64,000 nucleotides of DNA from Halobacillus halophilus (GTDB lineage Bacteria > Bacillota > Bacilli > Bacillales > Halobacillaceae). The notes beneath the pieces are model-generated. The model had not been told where the DNA came from. It saw only the letters and a program-made list of their open reading frames with translations, and ran no database searches. The position numbers were made by a program, and so were the translations under genes. Where the stretch lies: positions 121,634 to 185,633 of the forward strand of contig NZ_JAIVAL010000009.1 in NCBI RefSeq assembly GCF_020171985.1, read 5' to 3'. Shown here one piece after another: positions 54,870 through 64,000 of this stretch. Position 1 is the stretch's first letter, and each line of letters begins with the position of its first letter.

Positions 54870-55694
54870 ATGGGACGACTAAACCAGAAAATAGCCGTAG
54901 TAACAGGCGCTGCCACAGGAATTGGCCAGGCAACGGTCAAGCTTTTTGCAGAAGAAGGGGCAACTGTTGTCTGTGCGGATGTGAACGAAGCAGACGTTCA
55001 AAACACGGTTAACGAAGTTAAAGAAAACGGTGGAAAAGCCGAGTTTGTATATGTAGATGTATCGAACGAAGAAAGCGTAACAAGCTTAGCTCAACACGTG
55101 AAAGACACGTACGGATCCATAGATGTCTTATTCAACAATGCCGGAATCGATGAAGAAGGCGGAAAAGTACATGAGTATCCTGTGGAGCTGTTCGACCAGA
55201 TTATCGCAGTCGATCTGCGCGGTACTTTCTTAACAAGCAAATACTTGCTCCCTCTTATGCTGGAAAAAGGAAGCGGATCGATCATTAATACGTCTTCTAT
55301 GTCCGGAAGAGCGGCTGACCTGGACCGCTCCGGATACAACGCAGCTAAAGGCGGCATTACGAACTTTACAAAGGCGATGGCGATTGATTACGCACGAGAA
55401 GGCATTCGAGTGAACTCCATTGCACCAGGAACGATTGAAACGCCGCTGATCGATGAACTAGCCGGATCGAAACAGCAGGAGCAAGGACGTGAATTCCGCG
55501 AAGCCAACAAGTGGGTCACTCCGATGGGGCGCTTAGGCGATCCTAAAGAAGTTGCAAATGTTGCGCTGTTCTTGGCCTCAGACGAAAGTTCGTATATTAC
55601 CGGTGAGGACATTACGGTAGATGGCGGTATTATGGCTTATACGTGGCCAGGTAAGATGCTCATTGATAACCAATGGAAAAAAACTACTGATTAA
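54870..55694 (+). CDS. SDR-family oxidoreductase
   Basis: 274 residues from the ATG at 54870, after AAAGGAGG. Classical SDR: TGAATGIGQA, NNAG, catalytic Ser in NTSSMSGR with the YNAAKGG motif, and PMGRLGDPKEVANVALFLASDESSYITG near the C-terminus. Possibly glucose-dehydrogenase-like. The putative SigB promoter suggests a stress role. A terminator follows. Confidence 0.9.
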   Translation: MGRLNQKIAVVTGAATGIGQATVKLFAEEGATVVCADVNEADVQNTVNEVKENGGKAEFVYVDVSNEESVTSLAQHVKDTYGSIDVLFNNAGIDEEGGKVHEYPVELFDQIIAVDLRGTFLTSKYLLPLMLEKGSGSIINTSSMSGRAADLDRSGYNAAKGGITNFTKAMAIDYAREGIRVNSIAPGTIETPLIDELAGSKQQEQGREFREANKWVTPMGRLGDPKEVANVALFLASDESSYITGEDITVDGGIMAYTWPGKMLIDNQWKKTTD

Positions 55695-55700
55695 GTAAAT

Positions 55701-55733
55701 GAGGCTCAGAGTTTTCACTCTGAGCCTTTTTTT
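55701..55733 (+). terminator. SDR terminator
   Basis: AGGCTCAGAG pairs with CTCTGAGCCT followed by T7. Confidence 0.9.
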
Positions 55734-55801
55734 AGTCAGCTTTCCCCTTTATTATTGTTCAAGAAAAAACAGCCCAATCAGCATTGGACTGTCTCTCTAC
55801 T

Positions 55802-56455
55802 CTATTCTTCCTCTTCCTCATCCAGAGGATAATGTTTCAGAAAATAAACCAGTGCCTGAAGTTCGATAGCGAGGTCAATATGGTGGACACGAACATGGGA
55901 CGGGACAGTGATCCGCGCCGGTGTAAAGTTCAGAATCGCACTGACCCCTGCATCTACGAGCCGGTCGGCAATGCCTTGCGCCTCTGACGCCGGAACAGTA
56001 AGAATGGCTACGGCCAAGTCTCCCATTTTCTCTTCCATATCATCAATATGCTCAACACGGACACCGCCGACTTCACTTCCGACTCTTTCGCGGCTGGCAT
56101 CAAAGGCAATCTCTATTTTCGTATTATTATTTTTTGTGAAATTATAATTTAAGAATGCGGTACCTAAATTACCGACTCCAATTAGCGCAACCTTTGTCGT
56201 TTCATCCTGATCGAGCGTCTTTCGGAAAAAAGATAATAAGTACTCTACATTGTAGCCGTACCCTTTTTTCCCAAGGGCTCCAAAATAAGAAAAGTCGCGA
56301 CGGATCGTAGCGGAATCTACTTTCACCGCTTCACTCAGCTCTTTCGATGAGACACGCATTTTCCCCTGGCCGTGCAAATTGTTTAAAAAGCGGTAATACA
56401 ACGGCAATCGTTTTGCTGTAGCTTGCGGGATCTTAGTATGTTCTTCTAAATCCAT
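55802..56455 (-). CDS. rex: Redox-sensing transcriptional repressor Rex
   Basis: 217 residues from the ATG at 56455, after AAAGGAGG. N-terminal winged helix ([25 protein letters not shown]) and a Rossmann NAD(H) domain ([38 protein letters not shown]). C-terminal swapped helix ([17 protein letters not shown]). Rex represses fermentation and respiration genes until NADH/NAD rises. The tail is more acidic than usual (DEEEEE). It follows moaC by 13 bases. Confidence 0.96.
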   Translation of the reverse strand: MDLEEHTKIPQATAKRLPLYYRFLNNLHGQGKMRVSSKELSEAVKVDSATIRRDFSYFGALGKKGYGYNVEYLLSFFRKTLDQDETTKVALIGVGNLGTAFLNYNFTKNNNTKIEIAFDASRERVGSEVGGVRVEHIDDMEEKMGDLAVAILTVPASEAQGIADRLVDAGVSAILNFTPARITVPSHVRVHHIDLAIELQALVYFLKHYPLDEEEEE

Positions 56456-56468
56456 GACTCTGCCTCCT

Positions 56469-56954
56469 TTACCGGCTCTCTCGCTGATAATCACCGGTTT
56501 TGCCGCCTGTTTTCTCCATGAGATAGGTCGGCCCGATAACCATTCCTTTATCAAGAGCTTTACACATATCATAAATAGTTAAAGCTGTAGCGGAAGCAGC
56601 CGTTAACGCTTCCATTTCTACCCCTGTACTTCCCTTTGTTTTCACAGCCGCTTGAATCTGTAATGTATAAGAATGACTTGTTTCCCAGTCGAATGATATG
56701 TCGACCCCGCTTAATGACAATGGGTGACACATGGGAATCCAATCTGATGTTTTCTTCGCTGCCATAATCCCTGCAACTTGCGCCACCGCGAGCACATCGC
56801 CTTTCGCTATTTCCTGATTGGTAATTTTATGATAAATTTCTTCGTTGGCTTGTACACTGCTGTAGGCCACCGCAGTCCGAACGGTTTCTCCCTTACTGGA
56901 GATATCCACCATACGGGCGCGCCCTTGTTCATTAAAATGTGTAAACTCTGACAT
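56469..56954 (-). CDS. moaC: Cyclic pyranopterin monophosphate synthase MoaC
   Basis: 161 residues. Conserved blocks [37 protein letters not shown] and [28 protein letters not shown], with [21 protein letters not shown] at the C-terminus. It forms the pterin ring for molybdenum cofactor. Operon with rex, as in B. subtilis. Confidence 0.97.
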   Translation of the reverse strand: MSEFTHFNEQGRARMVDISSKGETVRTAVAYSSVQANEEIYHKITNQEIAKGDVLAVAQVAGIMAAKKTSDWIPMCHPLSLSGVDISFDWETSHSYTLQIQAAVKTKGSTGVEMEALTAASATALTIYDMCKALDKGMVIGPTYLMEKTGGKTGDYQRESR

Positions 56955-57120
56955 GGTCTTACCCCTTTACGAGTAAATTCACAAACTTACTGTTAGTTAC
57001 ATTACTCTTATTCTAACAAAAAATCAACGGCTAGACGTTAAAGATTTCACAAACTCAGGGGCATTATCTTGCTAGAAGAATCCCCGATACGATACACTTA
57101 TCTCATTGAGGTGAAACGAC

Positions 57121-59052
57121 ATGATTCTCATGCAATTAAATCAATTGACCAAACGATTCGGAGCGGAATTGATTTTATCAAATATTAAATTGGAAGTACA
57201 AATGAATGATCGGATCGCAATTGTCGGTCGAAATGGTACAGGAAAATCGACATTGCTGAAGATGATGGCCGGTGAAATGAGCTACGATTCCGGCGACATT
57301 TTTAAACCGAAGGAAACGACCGTCGGATACTTGGCTCAGGATACAGGTCTTCAGTCCGAGGAAACCATATGGAATGAAATGGAAAAGGTTTTTTCTCATT
57401 TAAAGGAACTGGAAGATGAACTGCGATCTACGGAAGTCAATATGGCAGACCCGGATCTTATGGATGATCCCGATCGCTATCAGCAGCTCCTCTCTACTTA
57501 TGACCGTAAGCAGGAATATTTCAAAACAGCGGGCGGTTATCAGTATGAAACGGAAATTAAATCCGTCCTGAATGGATTGAACTTCCATAATTTTGACTGG
57601 AACACCCCAATCACTTCATTGAGCGGCGGCCAGAAAACTCGACTAGCTCTTGGTAAGTTATTGTTGACCAGTCCGGATGTTCTAATTCTCGATGAGCCAA
57701 CCAACCACCTGGACATCGACACGCTATCATGGCTGGAAGGATATTTACAGGGTTATAAGGGCGCTGTTGTCATCGTCTCCCACGACCGGTATTTTCTCGA
57801 CAAGATCGTAAATACCGTTTATGAAATTGCCTTTCAATCTTCTAAGAAATACCCTGGCAACTACAGCGACTATTTGAAGAAAAAAGAAGCCGATTTTGAG
57901 ATTGAAATGAAGCACTTTGAAAAGCAGCAGGAAGAAATTAAGCGGATGGAAGACTTCATCCAGAAGAACATCGTTCGTGCAACGACCAGTAAGCGAGCAC
58001 AAAGCCGTCGGAAACAGCTTGAGAAAATGGACAAGCTTGAGAAACCGAAAGACGACAATCAGTCGGCGAAATTTAGCTTCCAAGTTTCTAAAAAGAGTGG
58101 AAATGACGTTCTGAAGCTAAGAGAACTTGGGTTTAAGTACAATGAAGATTCTTCCGTCTTTGAAAATGTCTCTTTCGACTTAAGTCGCGGGGATTCGGTT
58201 GCTCTTGTCGGACCAAACGGGGTTGGAAAAACCACCCTGCTTAAAACGATCCTTGGCGAGTTAAAAGCAGCTAAAGGTGATATTAAGCTAGGAACGAATG
58301 TTCAAATAGGTTATTACGATCAGGAACAGACCAAGCTTAACCCGAAGAAAAATGTCCTGCAGGAACTTTGGGATGATTATCCTTTTAAAAATGAAAAAGA
58401 TATTCGTACCGTACTTGGAAATTTCCTATTTTCTGGTGAAGATGTGCTTAAACCCGTCTCTGCCCTTAGCGGCGGTGAAAGAGCTCGTCTTTCATTAGCA
58501 AAGCTGATGATGCTTGAAGCTAACTTCCTTGTGCTCGATGAGCCGACCAACCACCTGGATTTGGATAGTAAAGAGGTCCTGGAAGCAGCGCTTATTGATT
58601 ATCCCGGGACTTTGCTGTTTGTTTCTCACGACCGTTACTTTATTAACAAAATCGCAACAAACGTTGTGGAAATGCTCCCGGAAGAAACGCGATTGTTTCT
58701 CGGTGACTATGATTACTATGTGAATAAAAAACAGGAAGAATATGAGCTTCAGCAAATTGAAGAAGCTGAACGTCTGGAAAATGAACCACAATCTAAAGAA
58801 CCACAGGCTAAAAACAGCTTTCAGGAAGATAAAGCAGTGAAACGTGAAGAGCGTAAGAAAAACCGTCGTATAGCTGAAATTGAAGAAGAAATCGAAAAAC
58901 TCGAAGCAAAACTTGAAGAAATTGAAGAGCTCTTATGCGATCCTGAGGTATACCAGGACCACGAGCGCTCCCTTGAACTCACAGAGAGCAGCTCACAAAC
59001 CCAGCAGCGTGTGGAAAAGCTGATGGAAGAATGGGAATCCCTGCACGAATAA
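57121..59052 (+). CDS. ydiF: ABC-F family ATPase (YdiF-like)
   Basis: 643 residues, no membrane segments. Two ABC domains: Walker A GRNGTGKST and GPNGVGKTT, signatures LSGGQKTRLALGKLL and LSGGERARLSLAKLM, Walker B ILDEPTNHLD twice. The linker between them is basic and helical. A C-terminal coiled coil spans about 560-640 (IEEEIEKLEAKLEEIEELL). ABC-F proteins bind the ribosomal E site. GAGGTGA precedes the ATG. Terminator follows. Confidence 0.95.
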   Translation: MILMQLNQLTKRFGAELILSNIKLEVQMNDRIAIVGRNGTGKSTLLKMMAGEMSYDSGDIFKPKETTVGYLAQDTGLQSEETIWNEMEKVFSHLKELEDELRSTEVNMADPDLMDDPDRYQQLLSTYDRKQEYFKTAGGYQYETEIKSVLNGLNFHNFDWNTPITSLSGGQKTRLALGKLLLTSPDVLILDEPTNHLDIDTLSWLEGYLQGYKGAVVIVSHDRYFLDKIVNTVYEIAFQSSKKYPGNYSDYLKKKEADFEIEMKHFEKQQEEIKRMEDFIQKNIVRATTSKRAQSRRKQLEKMDKLEKPKDDNQSAKFSFQVSKKSGNDVLKLRELGFKYNEDSSVFENVSFDLSRGDSVALVGPNGVGKTTLLKTILGELKAAKGDIKLGTNVQIGYYDQEQTKLNPKKNVLQELWDDYPFKNEKDIRTVLGNFLFSGEDVLKPVSALSGGERARLSLAKLMMLEANFLVLDEPTNHLDLDSKEVLEAALIDYPGTLLFVSHDRYFINKIATNVVEMLPEETRLFLGDYDYYVNKKQEEYELQQIEEAERLENEPQSKEPQAKNSFQEDKAVKREERKKNRRIAEIEEEIEKLEAKLEEIEELLCDPEVYQDHERSLELTESSSQTQQRVEKLMEEWESLHE

Positions 59053-59069
59053 CAAGATGGCAAGAAAAT

Positions 59070-59121
59070 GAAAGGCACCTCAAGTTATCCAGAATATGGA
59101 TGACCTGAGGTGCCTATTTTT
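59070..59121 (+). terminator. ydiF terminator
   Basis: AGGCACCTCA pairs with TGAGGTGCCT followed by ATTTTTAT. Confidence 0.88.
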
Positions 59122-59163
59122 ATCCATATCACCCTTGTATAGGCGTGTATGGTTGAATACAGT

Positions 59164-59336
59164 TTATCCACACACTTTTCAACAGTTGTGCACCGTTTTT
59201 AATAGTTCTCAACAGGTTTATACACATTATCCACAGAAAAATTAAATTTTATCCACATTTTTGGTACCGTTTTCTTTATCTTTGTTAATAGGTGCGTTTC
59301 AACTTATCAACAGTATAAATATACATTTGTGTATAA
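59164..59336. promoter_or_regulatory. DnaA-box cluster between ydiF and tsaD
   Basis: Three perfect TTATCCACA boxes on the plus strand at 59164-59172, 59227-59235 and 59249-59257. One-mismatch boxes: TTATACACA at 59218-59226 (abutting the second box), TTATCAACA at 59304-59312, and TTATACACA on the minus strand at 59336-59328. The region is AT-rich and non-coding. No dnaA or dnaN gene is near, so it is not oriC. DnaA-titrating clusters outside oriC are known in B. subtilis. Confidence 0.85.
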
Positions 59337-59356
59337 CTTATATTATCTTTTCCCAT

Positions 59357-59390
59357 AAAAAAATCTCCTTAACATACTAAGGAGATTTTT
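59357..59390 (-). terminator. tsaD operon terminator
   Basis: AAAAATCTCCTT pairs with AAGGAGATTTTT and includes the tsaD stop codon. Confidence 0.88.
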
Positions 59391-60426
59391 CAGCTGCATA
59401 TTTGCGATTACCATATTGTTCTAGATCAAGACCCGGATTAGCGTTCAAATCCCAGCCTGAGCGGTGTCCCTGGTTAAAGGCTACGGCTCCTGCGGCAGCA
59501 ATCATAGCAGCATTATCTGTACATAAATGCATGGGAGGAATTAATAACTCTGTTTCAGATTCTTCAAACTTATCAACAAGTGCTTTGCGGAGTCCCTTAT
59601 TTGCAGCTACTCCTCCAGCGACAATCAACTGTTTTACACCGTATTCTTCAGCGGCTCGGTAAGCTTTTGTGGATAACACGTCCACGACGCTTGCCTGAAA
59701 GCTGGAAGCAATATCTTCCGGTCTTAGCTTTTCGCCTTTTTGGTCAGCATTGTGAAGGCGATTGATCACCGCCGATTTCAACCCACTGAAGCTGAAGTCA
59801 TAAGACCCCTGTTCAAGCCATGCTCTCGGAAAATCAATCGATTCTTCCCCTTCTGCAGCGAGGCGGTCAATTTCTGGTCCTCCAGGATAAGGAAGCCTTA
59901 ATGTCCGAGCTACCTTATCATAAGCTTCACCTGCTGCATCGTCACGCGTCTCTCCAATGATTTCATAGGATCCATGCTCCCTCATAAGAATCAGCTCGGT
60001 ATGACCTCCAGAAACGACGAGAGAAAGTAATGGAAATTCGAATTCTTTCTCCAATCGATTAGCGTAGATATGGCCGGCAATGTGATGGACACCGACAAGA
60101 GGCTTCTGCTTGGCAAATGCTATAGATTTAGCCGCATTTACCCCTACAAGCAGCGCGCCCACTAATCCTGGCCCTTCTGTCACCGTAATGGCATCCATAT
60201 CATCTATCGTAAGGTCTGCTTCTTTCAAAGCTTCCTCAAGTGTTATTGTAATCTGCTCAATATGATGACGAGATGCGATCTCAGGAACTACCCCGCCAAA
60301 ACGTTTATGGCTTTCAATCTGAGAAGCTACAACGTTCGTGACGAGCTCTCTTTCGTTTTTAACTATGGCTACAGCTGTCTCATCACAGCTCGTTTCAATA
60401 GCTAAGATATACTGATCTTGACTCAT
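59377..60426 (-). CDS. tsaD: tRNA t6A threonylcarbamoyltransferase TsaD
   Basis: 349 residues from the ATG at 60426, which overlaps the rimI stop (ATGA). Kae1/TsaD features: [14 protein letters not shown], the metal ligands in [24 protein letters not shown], and C-terminal [13 protein letters not shown]. It transfers threonylcarbamoyl to A37 of ANN-reading tRNAs together with TsaB and TsaE, both encoded in this operon. Confidence 0.98.
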   Translation of the reverse strand: MSQDQYILAIETSCDETAVAIVKNERELVTNVVASQIESHKRFGGVVPEIASRHHIEQITITLEEALKEADLTIDDMDAITVTEGPGLVGALLVGVNAAKSIAFAKQKPLVGVHHIAGHIYANRLEKEFEFPLLSLVVSGGHTELILMREHGSYEIIGETRDDAAGEAYDKVARTLRLPYPGGPEIDRLAAEGEESIDFPRAWLEQGSYDFSFSGLKSAVINRLHNADQKGEKLRPEDIASSFQASVVDVLSTKAYRAAEEYGVKQLIVAGGVAANKGLRKALVDKFEESETELLIPPMHLCTDNAAMIAAAGAVAFNQGHRSGWDLNANPGLDLEQYGNRKYAAEKSP

Positions 60427-60866
60427 TTTAATCCCACCCACATGACTAGCGCATCTTCACCATTATCTGTATAATACCTCTTCCGGATGCCCCCTGGGAC
60501 CAAGCCGAATTTACGGTACATGTGCTGCGCAGCCGTATTCGAAACTCTTACTTCCAATGATAACTGAATCGCTCCATGCTGGATTGCTTCATCGCACGTA
60601 TGCTTGAATAACTGCTCGCCATATTTATTCCCGCGTGCTTCTGGATGGATGGCAATATTCGTAACATGTGCTTCATCAATAACGAGCCAAAGCCCGCAGT
60701 AACCCACTACATGATCATCTTTCTCAAACACATAATAATGTGCGTACGGGTTATCCTCTACTTCCTGCCGAAACGTACCTTCCGACCAGGGAACGGCAAA
60801 GGAAGCCCGTTCCACTTCCATTACTTCATCTATATCCTCTAAAGTCATTTCACGTATAGAAGTCAT
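60423..60866 (-). CDS. rimI: Ribosomal protein S18 alanine N-acetyltransferase RimI
   Basis: 147 residues from the ATG at 60866 (AGGAGAAG upstream). GNAT core: [69 protein letters not shown]. It lies between tsaB and tsaD and is coupled by short gaps and overlaps, the standard Bacillus order. Confidence 0.96.
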   Translation of the reverse strand: MTSIREMTLEDIDEVMEVERASFAVPWSEGTFRQEVEDNPYAHYYVFEKDDHVVGYCGLWLVIDEAHVTNIAIHPEARGNKYGEQLFKHTCDEAIQHGAIQLSLEVRVSNTAAQHMYRKFGLVPGGIRKRYYTDNGEDALVMWVGLK

Positions 60867-60867
60867 C

Positions 60868-61551
60868 TTACTTCTCCTGCTGAGCCAGCCATTTAGCTTC
60901 TGCTTCCGGAAGGCGCAAATAATTAGGAACCAGTTCGTGGAGGCTTTCAGGTTCTTTTCTTTGAGCTGCAAAAGCAATGAGCGACGGCCTGGCAAAATGG
61001 TAAGGACCATCCGGGATAACAGCCTGTGCTCCTATCGTGTCTCTCACCATATCTTCGTAAACCTGTACATCCTGACTCAGGAATAAAACCTGCTTATCAA
61101 GGTTTTGAAGTTCTTTTAACCAGTCTTCCATCGAAATGTTTGTCTCTGGTTTTACAATCTCCATCCTATTATTGTAAAGCCCCGTGTACACACGCCCACG
61201 CCTGGCATCAAAAAACGGACATATATACCCATCGAAAAATAAACCTTGTCCAGCTACAGCCTCGAGACTTGAAACTCCTACCACAGGTATATCCAGTGCC
61301 CATGCCATCGTCTTAGCCGTTGTTAAACCAATCCTTACGCCTGTATAAGATCCTGGTCCTTGCGCTACTGCAATCCGGTCCAGTTCTTCCGGCAGTGTAT
61401 TGGTTTCCTTCATTAGTTGGTCAATCGCGGGCATCAGTCGAATCGAGTGGTTCTTTTTTATATTCGTGGTATATTCGCCTATCACGATGCCGCTTTTTAC
61501 GACTGCTACTCCCATCACATAATTAGAAGTGTCAATTGATAAAATATTCAT
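60868..61551 (-). CDS. tsaB: tRNA t6A biosynthesis protein TsaB
   Basis: 227 residues. Starts MNILSIDTSNYVMGVAVV; AQGPGSYTGVRIGLTTAKTMAWALD is the family hallmark; FFDARRGRVYTGLY in the middle. Inactive ASKHA-fold partner that supports TsaD. The start overlaps the tsaE stop by four bases. Confidence 0.97.
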   Translation of the reverse strand: MNILSIDTSNYVMGVAVVKSGIVIGEYTTNIKKNHSIRLMPAIDQLMKETNTLPEELDRIAVAQGPGSYTGVRIGLTTAKTMAWALDIPVVGVSSLEAVAGQGLFFDGYICPFFDARRGRVYTGLYNNRMEIVKPETNISMEDWLKELQNLDKQVLFLSQDVQVYEDMVRDTIGAQAVIPDGPYHFARPSLIAFAAQRKEPESLHELVPNYLRLPEAEAKWLAQQEK

Positions 61552-62003
61552 TTCATGATCTCCTTACAAACCTCGTCAAAATGGGTTGAAGAAGTTTTAA
61601 GAGAAATGGTCCGGTTTGATTCGCTATCGTACGAAATGGTTATATCCAGACGCTCTTCAGGGAGAAACTCCTCAATGTAATGCGCCCATTCTACGACACA
61701 TACACCCTCCCCTTCAAAAAACTCTTCAAATCCTAAATCTTCATCACTATCTTCCAGTCTATAGACGTCCATATGATAAAAAGGCAGACGCCCCATGTAT
61801 TCCTTCATAATAGTAAACGTTGGACTATTAATCGTGCGCTTTACTCCAAGACCTAATCCCAGCCCCTTTGTAAAAGTTGTTTTCCCAGCGCCTAAGTCTC
61901 CTTCTAATGTTAATACATCTCCCTCACCAAGTCGATGACCCAGCTTCTCAGCAAAAGCCATCGTTTCCTCAGGAGAAGAACTTTTCCATTGATATACGGC
62001 CAT
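61548..62003 (-). CDS. tsaE: tRNA t6A biosynthesis ATPase TsaE
   Basis: 151 residues. P-loop LEGDLGAGKTTFTKGLGLGLG, then INSPTFTIMKEY, FYHMDVYRLED and VCVVEWAHYIEEFLPEERL. It resets the TsaBD complex. Starts at the base after the thiL stop. Confidence 0.97.
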   Translation of the reverse strand: MAVYQWKSSSPEETMAFAEKLGHRLGEGDVLTLEGDLGAGKTTFTKGLGLGLGVKRTINSPTFTIMKEYMGRLPFYHMDVYRLEDSDEDLGFEEFFEGEGVCVVEWAHYIEEFLPEERLDITISYDSESNRTISLKTSSTHFDEVCKEIMK

Positions 62004-62987
62004 CTACTCACCCTTTGTCTTTAAATGTGTGTACCCTGACTTCGTTAATACGTTTTTCTTTCCACCTTCATGTAAATATACGTGAGGAGCTTTTTCCTTC
62101 ATAGCCTGAACGGATCCAATCCGGCTTACTTTCACCCCCGTTTTTTGGGCTGCCTTCTGGACTTTCGGCCACATGGTTTCCTCGACCGTTCCCACCAGCT
62201 CAAAGTCTTCTCCTCCGGAAAGGATCCAATCTTTATATGTATCTGGAAAAAGATCTTTTATAGAAGATGTGAAAGGGAGCTTGTCCATATCCAGGTGTAA
62301 ATCAACACGAGACGCTTCCACTATCTCATTTGCTTCATTAGCTACTCCATCACTTATATCATTAAGAGCGACCCTTGGAATCTCCTCTAGCTCAAGCGCA
62401 AAGAACACTCGTGGATCAGGCGTCCGATGTCTTTCAATAAAGAATTCCTCTGAAGATTCACCAGATGAACCGTTGAGAAGAATCTCCAACCCGGCTCTTG
62501 AATCTCCCAAGGTACCTGTCGCAAATACAACATCTCCGGGCTCCGCCTGCGATCTATATCTCGCTTGGTCTTTCTCCACATAACCGATTATGGTAATCGA
62601 GATGGCCAACTCACTTCCAGACACGGTATCCCCTCCGATCAAATCCATTTGATAAAGAGAAGCTAAATCCTGCATGCCGGTGTAGAGTTCCTTTAGTTCC
62701 CGGTCGCTCCACCCTTCCGGGATCACGATTGAAACCAAATAAAAAGCGGGAGAACTGGCCATCGCAGCTAAATCACTTAAGTTTGCTGCCAGCACGCGGT
62801 ACCCAATATGATAAGGCTCCATTGTTTTTCTTGAAAAATGAACCCCTTCCACCATCGTATCTACAGCAGTAACCACATCCTTGTCTATAGGTCTAAACAC
62901 CGCTGCATCATCACTCACTCCTTTAATCAGTGTGGACTGACGATAGTAACCAGGCTGAATTGCTTGAATAAATTGAAATTCGTCCAT
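62004..62987 (-). CDS. thiL: Thiamine-monophosphate kinase ThiL
   Basis: 327 residues from the ATG at 62987, after AGGAGG. Motifs: DDAAVF, AVDTMVEGVHF, NLSDLAAMASSPAFYLVSI, IGGDTVSGSELAISITIIG, ALNDISDGVANEANEI and LSGGEDFELVGTV. Makes thiamine pyrophosphate from the monophosphate. First gene of the thiL-tsaE-tsaB-rimI-tsaD operon. Confidence 0.97.
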   Translation of the reverse strand: MDEFQFIQAIQPGYYRQSTLIKGVSDDAAVFRPIDKDVVTAVDTMVEGVHFSRKTMEPYHIGYRVLAANLSDLAAMASSPAFYLVSIVIPEGWSDRELKELYTGMQDLASLYQMDLIGGDTVSGSELAISITIIGYVEKDQARYRSQAEPGDVVFATGTLGDSRAGLEILLNGSSGESSEEFFIERHRTPDPRVFFALELEEIPRVALNDISDGVANEANEIVEASRVDLHLDMDKLPFTSSIKDLFPDTYKDWILSGGEDFELVGTVEETMWPKVQKAAQKTGVKVSRIGSVQAMKEKAPHVYLHEGGKKNVLTKSGYTHLKTKGE

Positions 62988-63062
62988 GTTCTGCCTCCTA
63001 AGTAGCATAACTCCTTCTAACTATTATACCAATAGAAGACCTTATATAAAAAATTCCATAAT

Positions 63063-63090
63063 AAAAACCTTAGGAATGCTTCCTAAGGTT
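63063..63090 (-). terminator. Terminator after tRNA-Asp
   Basis: On the minus strand AACCTTAGGAA-GCA-TTCCTAAGG followed by TTTTTATT. Confidence 0.88.
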
Positions 63091-63108
63091 GGAAAATTAA
63101 TTTAAAAA

Positions 63109-63185
63109 TGGCGGTCCGGACGGGACTCGAACCCGCGACCTCCTGCGTGACAGGCAGGCATTCTAACCAACTGAACTACCGGACC
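63109..63185 (-). tRNA. tRNA-Asp (GTC)
   Basis: 77 bases with encoded CCA. Acceptor GGTCCGG pairs with CCGGACC; anticodon loop CTGTCAC between CCTGC/GCAGG; TpsiC arm GCGGGTTCGAGTCCCGT. Confidence 0.97.
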
Positions 63186-63187
63186 AG

Positions 63188-63216
63188 TAAAGAAAAATAT
63201 GTATTAAATTTAAAAA
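63188..63216 (-). promoter_or_regulatory. Possible own promoter of tRNA-Asp
   Basis: On the minus strand TTGATT overlaps the T run of the terminator at 63212-63240; 17 bases later is TATTTT, and the tRNA begins 8 bases beyond. Each hexamer is only 4/6, so tentative. Confidence 0.3.
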
Positions 63217-63240
63217 AATCAACTAAAGCAAAGTAGTTGA
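63212..63240 (-). terminator. Terminator between the 72-bp repeats and tRNA-Asp
   Basis: TCAACTA-CTTTGCTT-TAGTTGA followed by T7 on the minus strand. Confidence 0.7.
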
Positions 63241-63274
63241 GAAGTAAATTATCGTTACATGAAGTTTAAATAAG

Positions 63275-63568
<294 letters not shown>

Positions 63569-63675
63569 ATAGTGTGGGAAATTAATTGTTCCCATAAGAT
63601 TATGCTGATGTATGAGACATATTTATATTATTCCCAAGTTAAGGAAAAAATATTCTCGAGAAAAAATTGATACAA

Positions 63676-63788
63676 CGTGGCGGCGTCCTACTCTCACGGG
63701 GATCGACCCGACTACCATCGGCGCTGAAGAGCTTAACTTCTGTGTTCGGCATGGGAACAGGTGTGACCTCTTCGCCTTCACCACCACA
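63676..63788 (-). rRNA. 5S ribosomal RNA
   Basis: Minus-strand sequence opens TGTGGTGGTGAAGGCGAAGA and contains CCATGCCGAACACAGAAG, then GCGCCGATGGTAGTCGG and GAGAGTAGGACGCCGCCA. Length about 113, as in Bacillus. Ends are approximate to a few bases. Two open frames across it are artefacts. Confidence 0.95.
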
Positions 63789-63886
63789 TCATATACAGTT
63801 TGAGGTAAACCCTCAAAACTGGATAAGGCAATCATTCAACCATCGGACGAGCGAACGTCTCTTCCGACTAACATTTCTTACTAGAT

Positions 63887-64000
63887 AGATAAGTCTTCGA
63901 TCCATTAGTATCCGTCAGCTTCACGTGTCACCACGCTTCCACCTCGGACCTATCAACCTCATCGTCTCTGAGGGATCTTACTTACTTGGCGTAAGGGGAA
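63887..64000 (-). rRNA. 23S ribosomal RNA, 3' end (partial)
   Basis: The minus strand ends in ACTAATGGATCGAAGACTT, the conserved 3' terminus, preceded by CCGAGGTGGAAGCGTGGTGA. The gene continues beyond the right edge. The 3' boundary is approximate. Confidence 0.93.

Noticed and set aside
59164..59336. Possible origin of replication
   Set aside because: DnaA boxes are present but no dnaA, dnaN, recF or gyr genes and no clear unwinding element; a titration or control cluster is more likely.
63612..63888. Frames across the 5S rRNA
   Set aside because: They overlap conserved 5S rRNA and its flanks on both strands.

Overview
The window is low-to-mid GC Firmicutes DNA, most likely from a moderately halophilic Bacillaceae. 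A Halobacillus-like genus is my inference, not something the sequence proves. The case rests on the conserved Bacillus order thiL-tsaE-tsaB-rimI-tsaD / ydiF / moaC-rex / ydiK-ydiL / groES-groEL beside an rRNA operon, on spore genes (CotA laccase, GerPA family), on CIRCE, PerR and SigB-type control sites, and on a choline-to-glycine-betaine osmoprotection locus.

Layout. 0-6 kb: a three-gene carbohydrate or polyol operon (SDR, FGGY kinase, AGPS-like FAD oxidase) read leftward from a strong promoter through a leader with mutually exclusive terminator and antiterminator hairpins. A GlpP-type antiterminator protein is encoded divergently, and a GntR/UTRA regulator follows. 6-12 kb: membrane and hypothetical genes, a YhfK-type reductase, a PRPP synthetase paralogue with altered active-site motifs, and a prolyl-4-hydroxylase-like dioxygenase. 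12.5-14.7 kb: PerR-type ahpC-ahpF. 14.8-15.3 kb: two inverted copies of a GC-rich Bacillaceae intergenic repeat. 15.4-20.7 kb: betA, gbsA, divergent gbsR and an orphan OpuAC-like lipoprotein. 21-24 kb: SLH/NlpC hydrolase, secreted phosphoesterase, stress flavoprotein.

24-39 kb is a glycan utilisation locus: intracellular GH30 hydrolase, a large GH94/149/161-like phosphorylase, two sugar permeases with a binding protein, a LacI repressor with candidate operators, a YesM/YesN two-component pair and a second large binding lipoprotein. 39-49 kb is mixed: a Met-rich secreted protein, DUF3189, a GerPA pair in which one copy carries a stop codon, CotA, a MarR-controlled glycosyltransferase, a decayed metA pseudogene, a cytoplasmic alpha-amylase, a split ThrE-type exporter and a recombinase-like relic.

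49-63 kb is the conserved core block (groEL-groES leftward, ydiL-ydiK rightward, an insertion of GNAT/MFS/SDR genes, rex-moaC, ydiF, then the tsa/thiL operon). A cluster of DnaA boxes lies between ydiF and tsaD. 63-64 kb holds tRNA-Asp, tRNA-fMet, 5S and the 3' end of 23S rRNA, all leftward. Between the two tRNAs sits a 72-bp tandem repeat with covarying stem-loops, which I regard as the most unusual element here.
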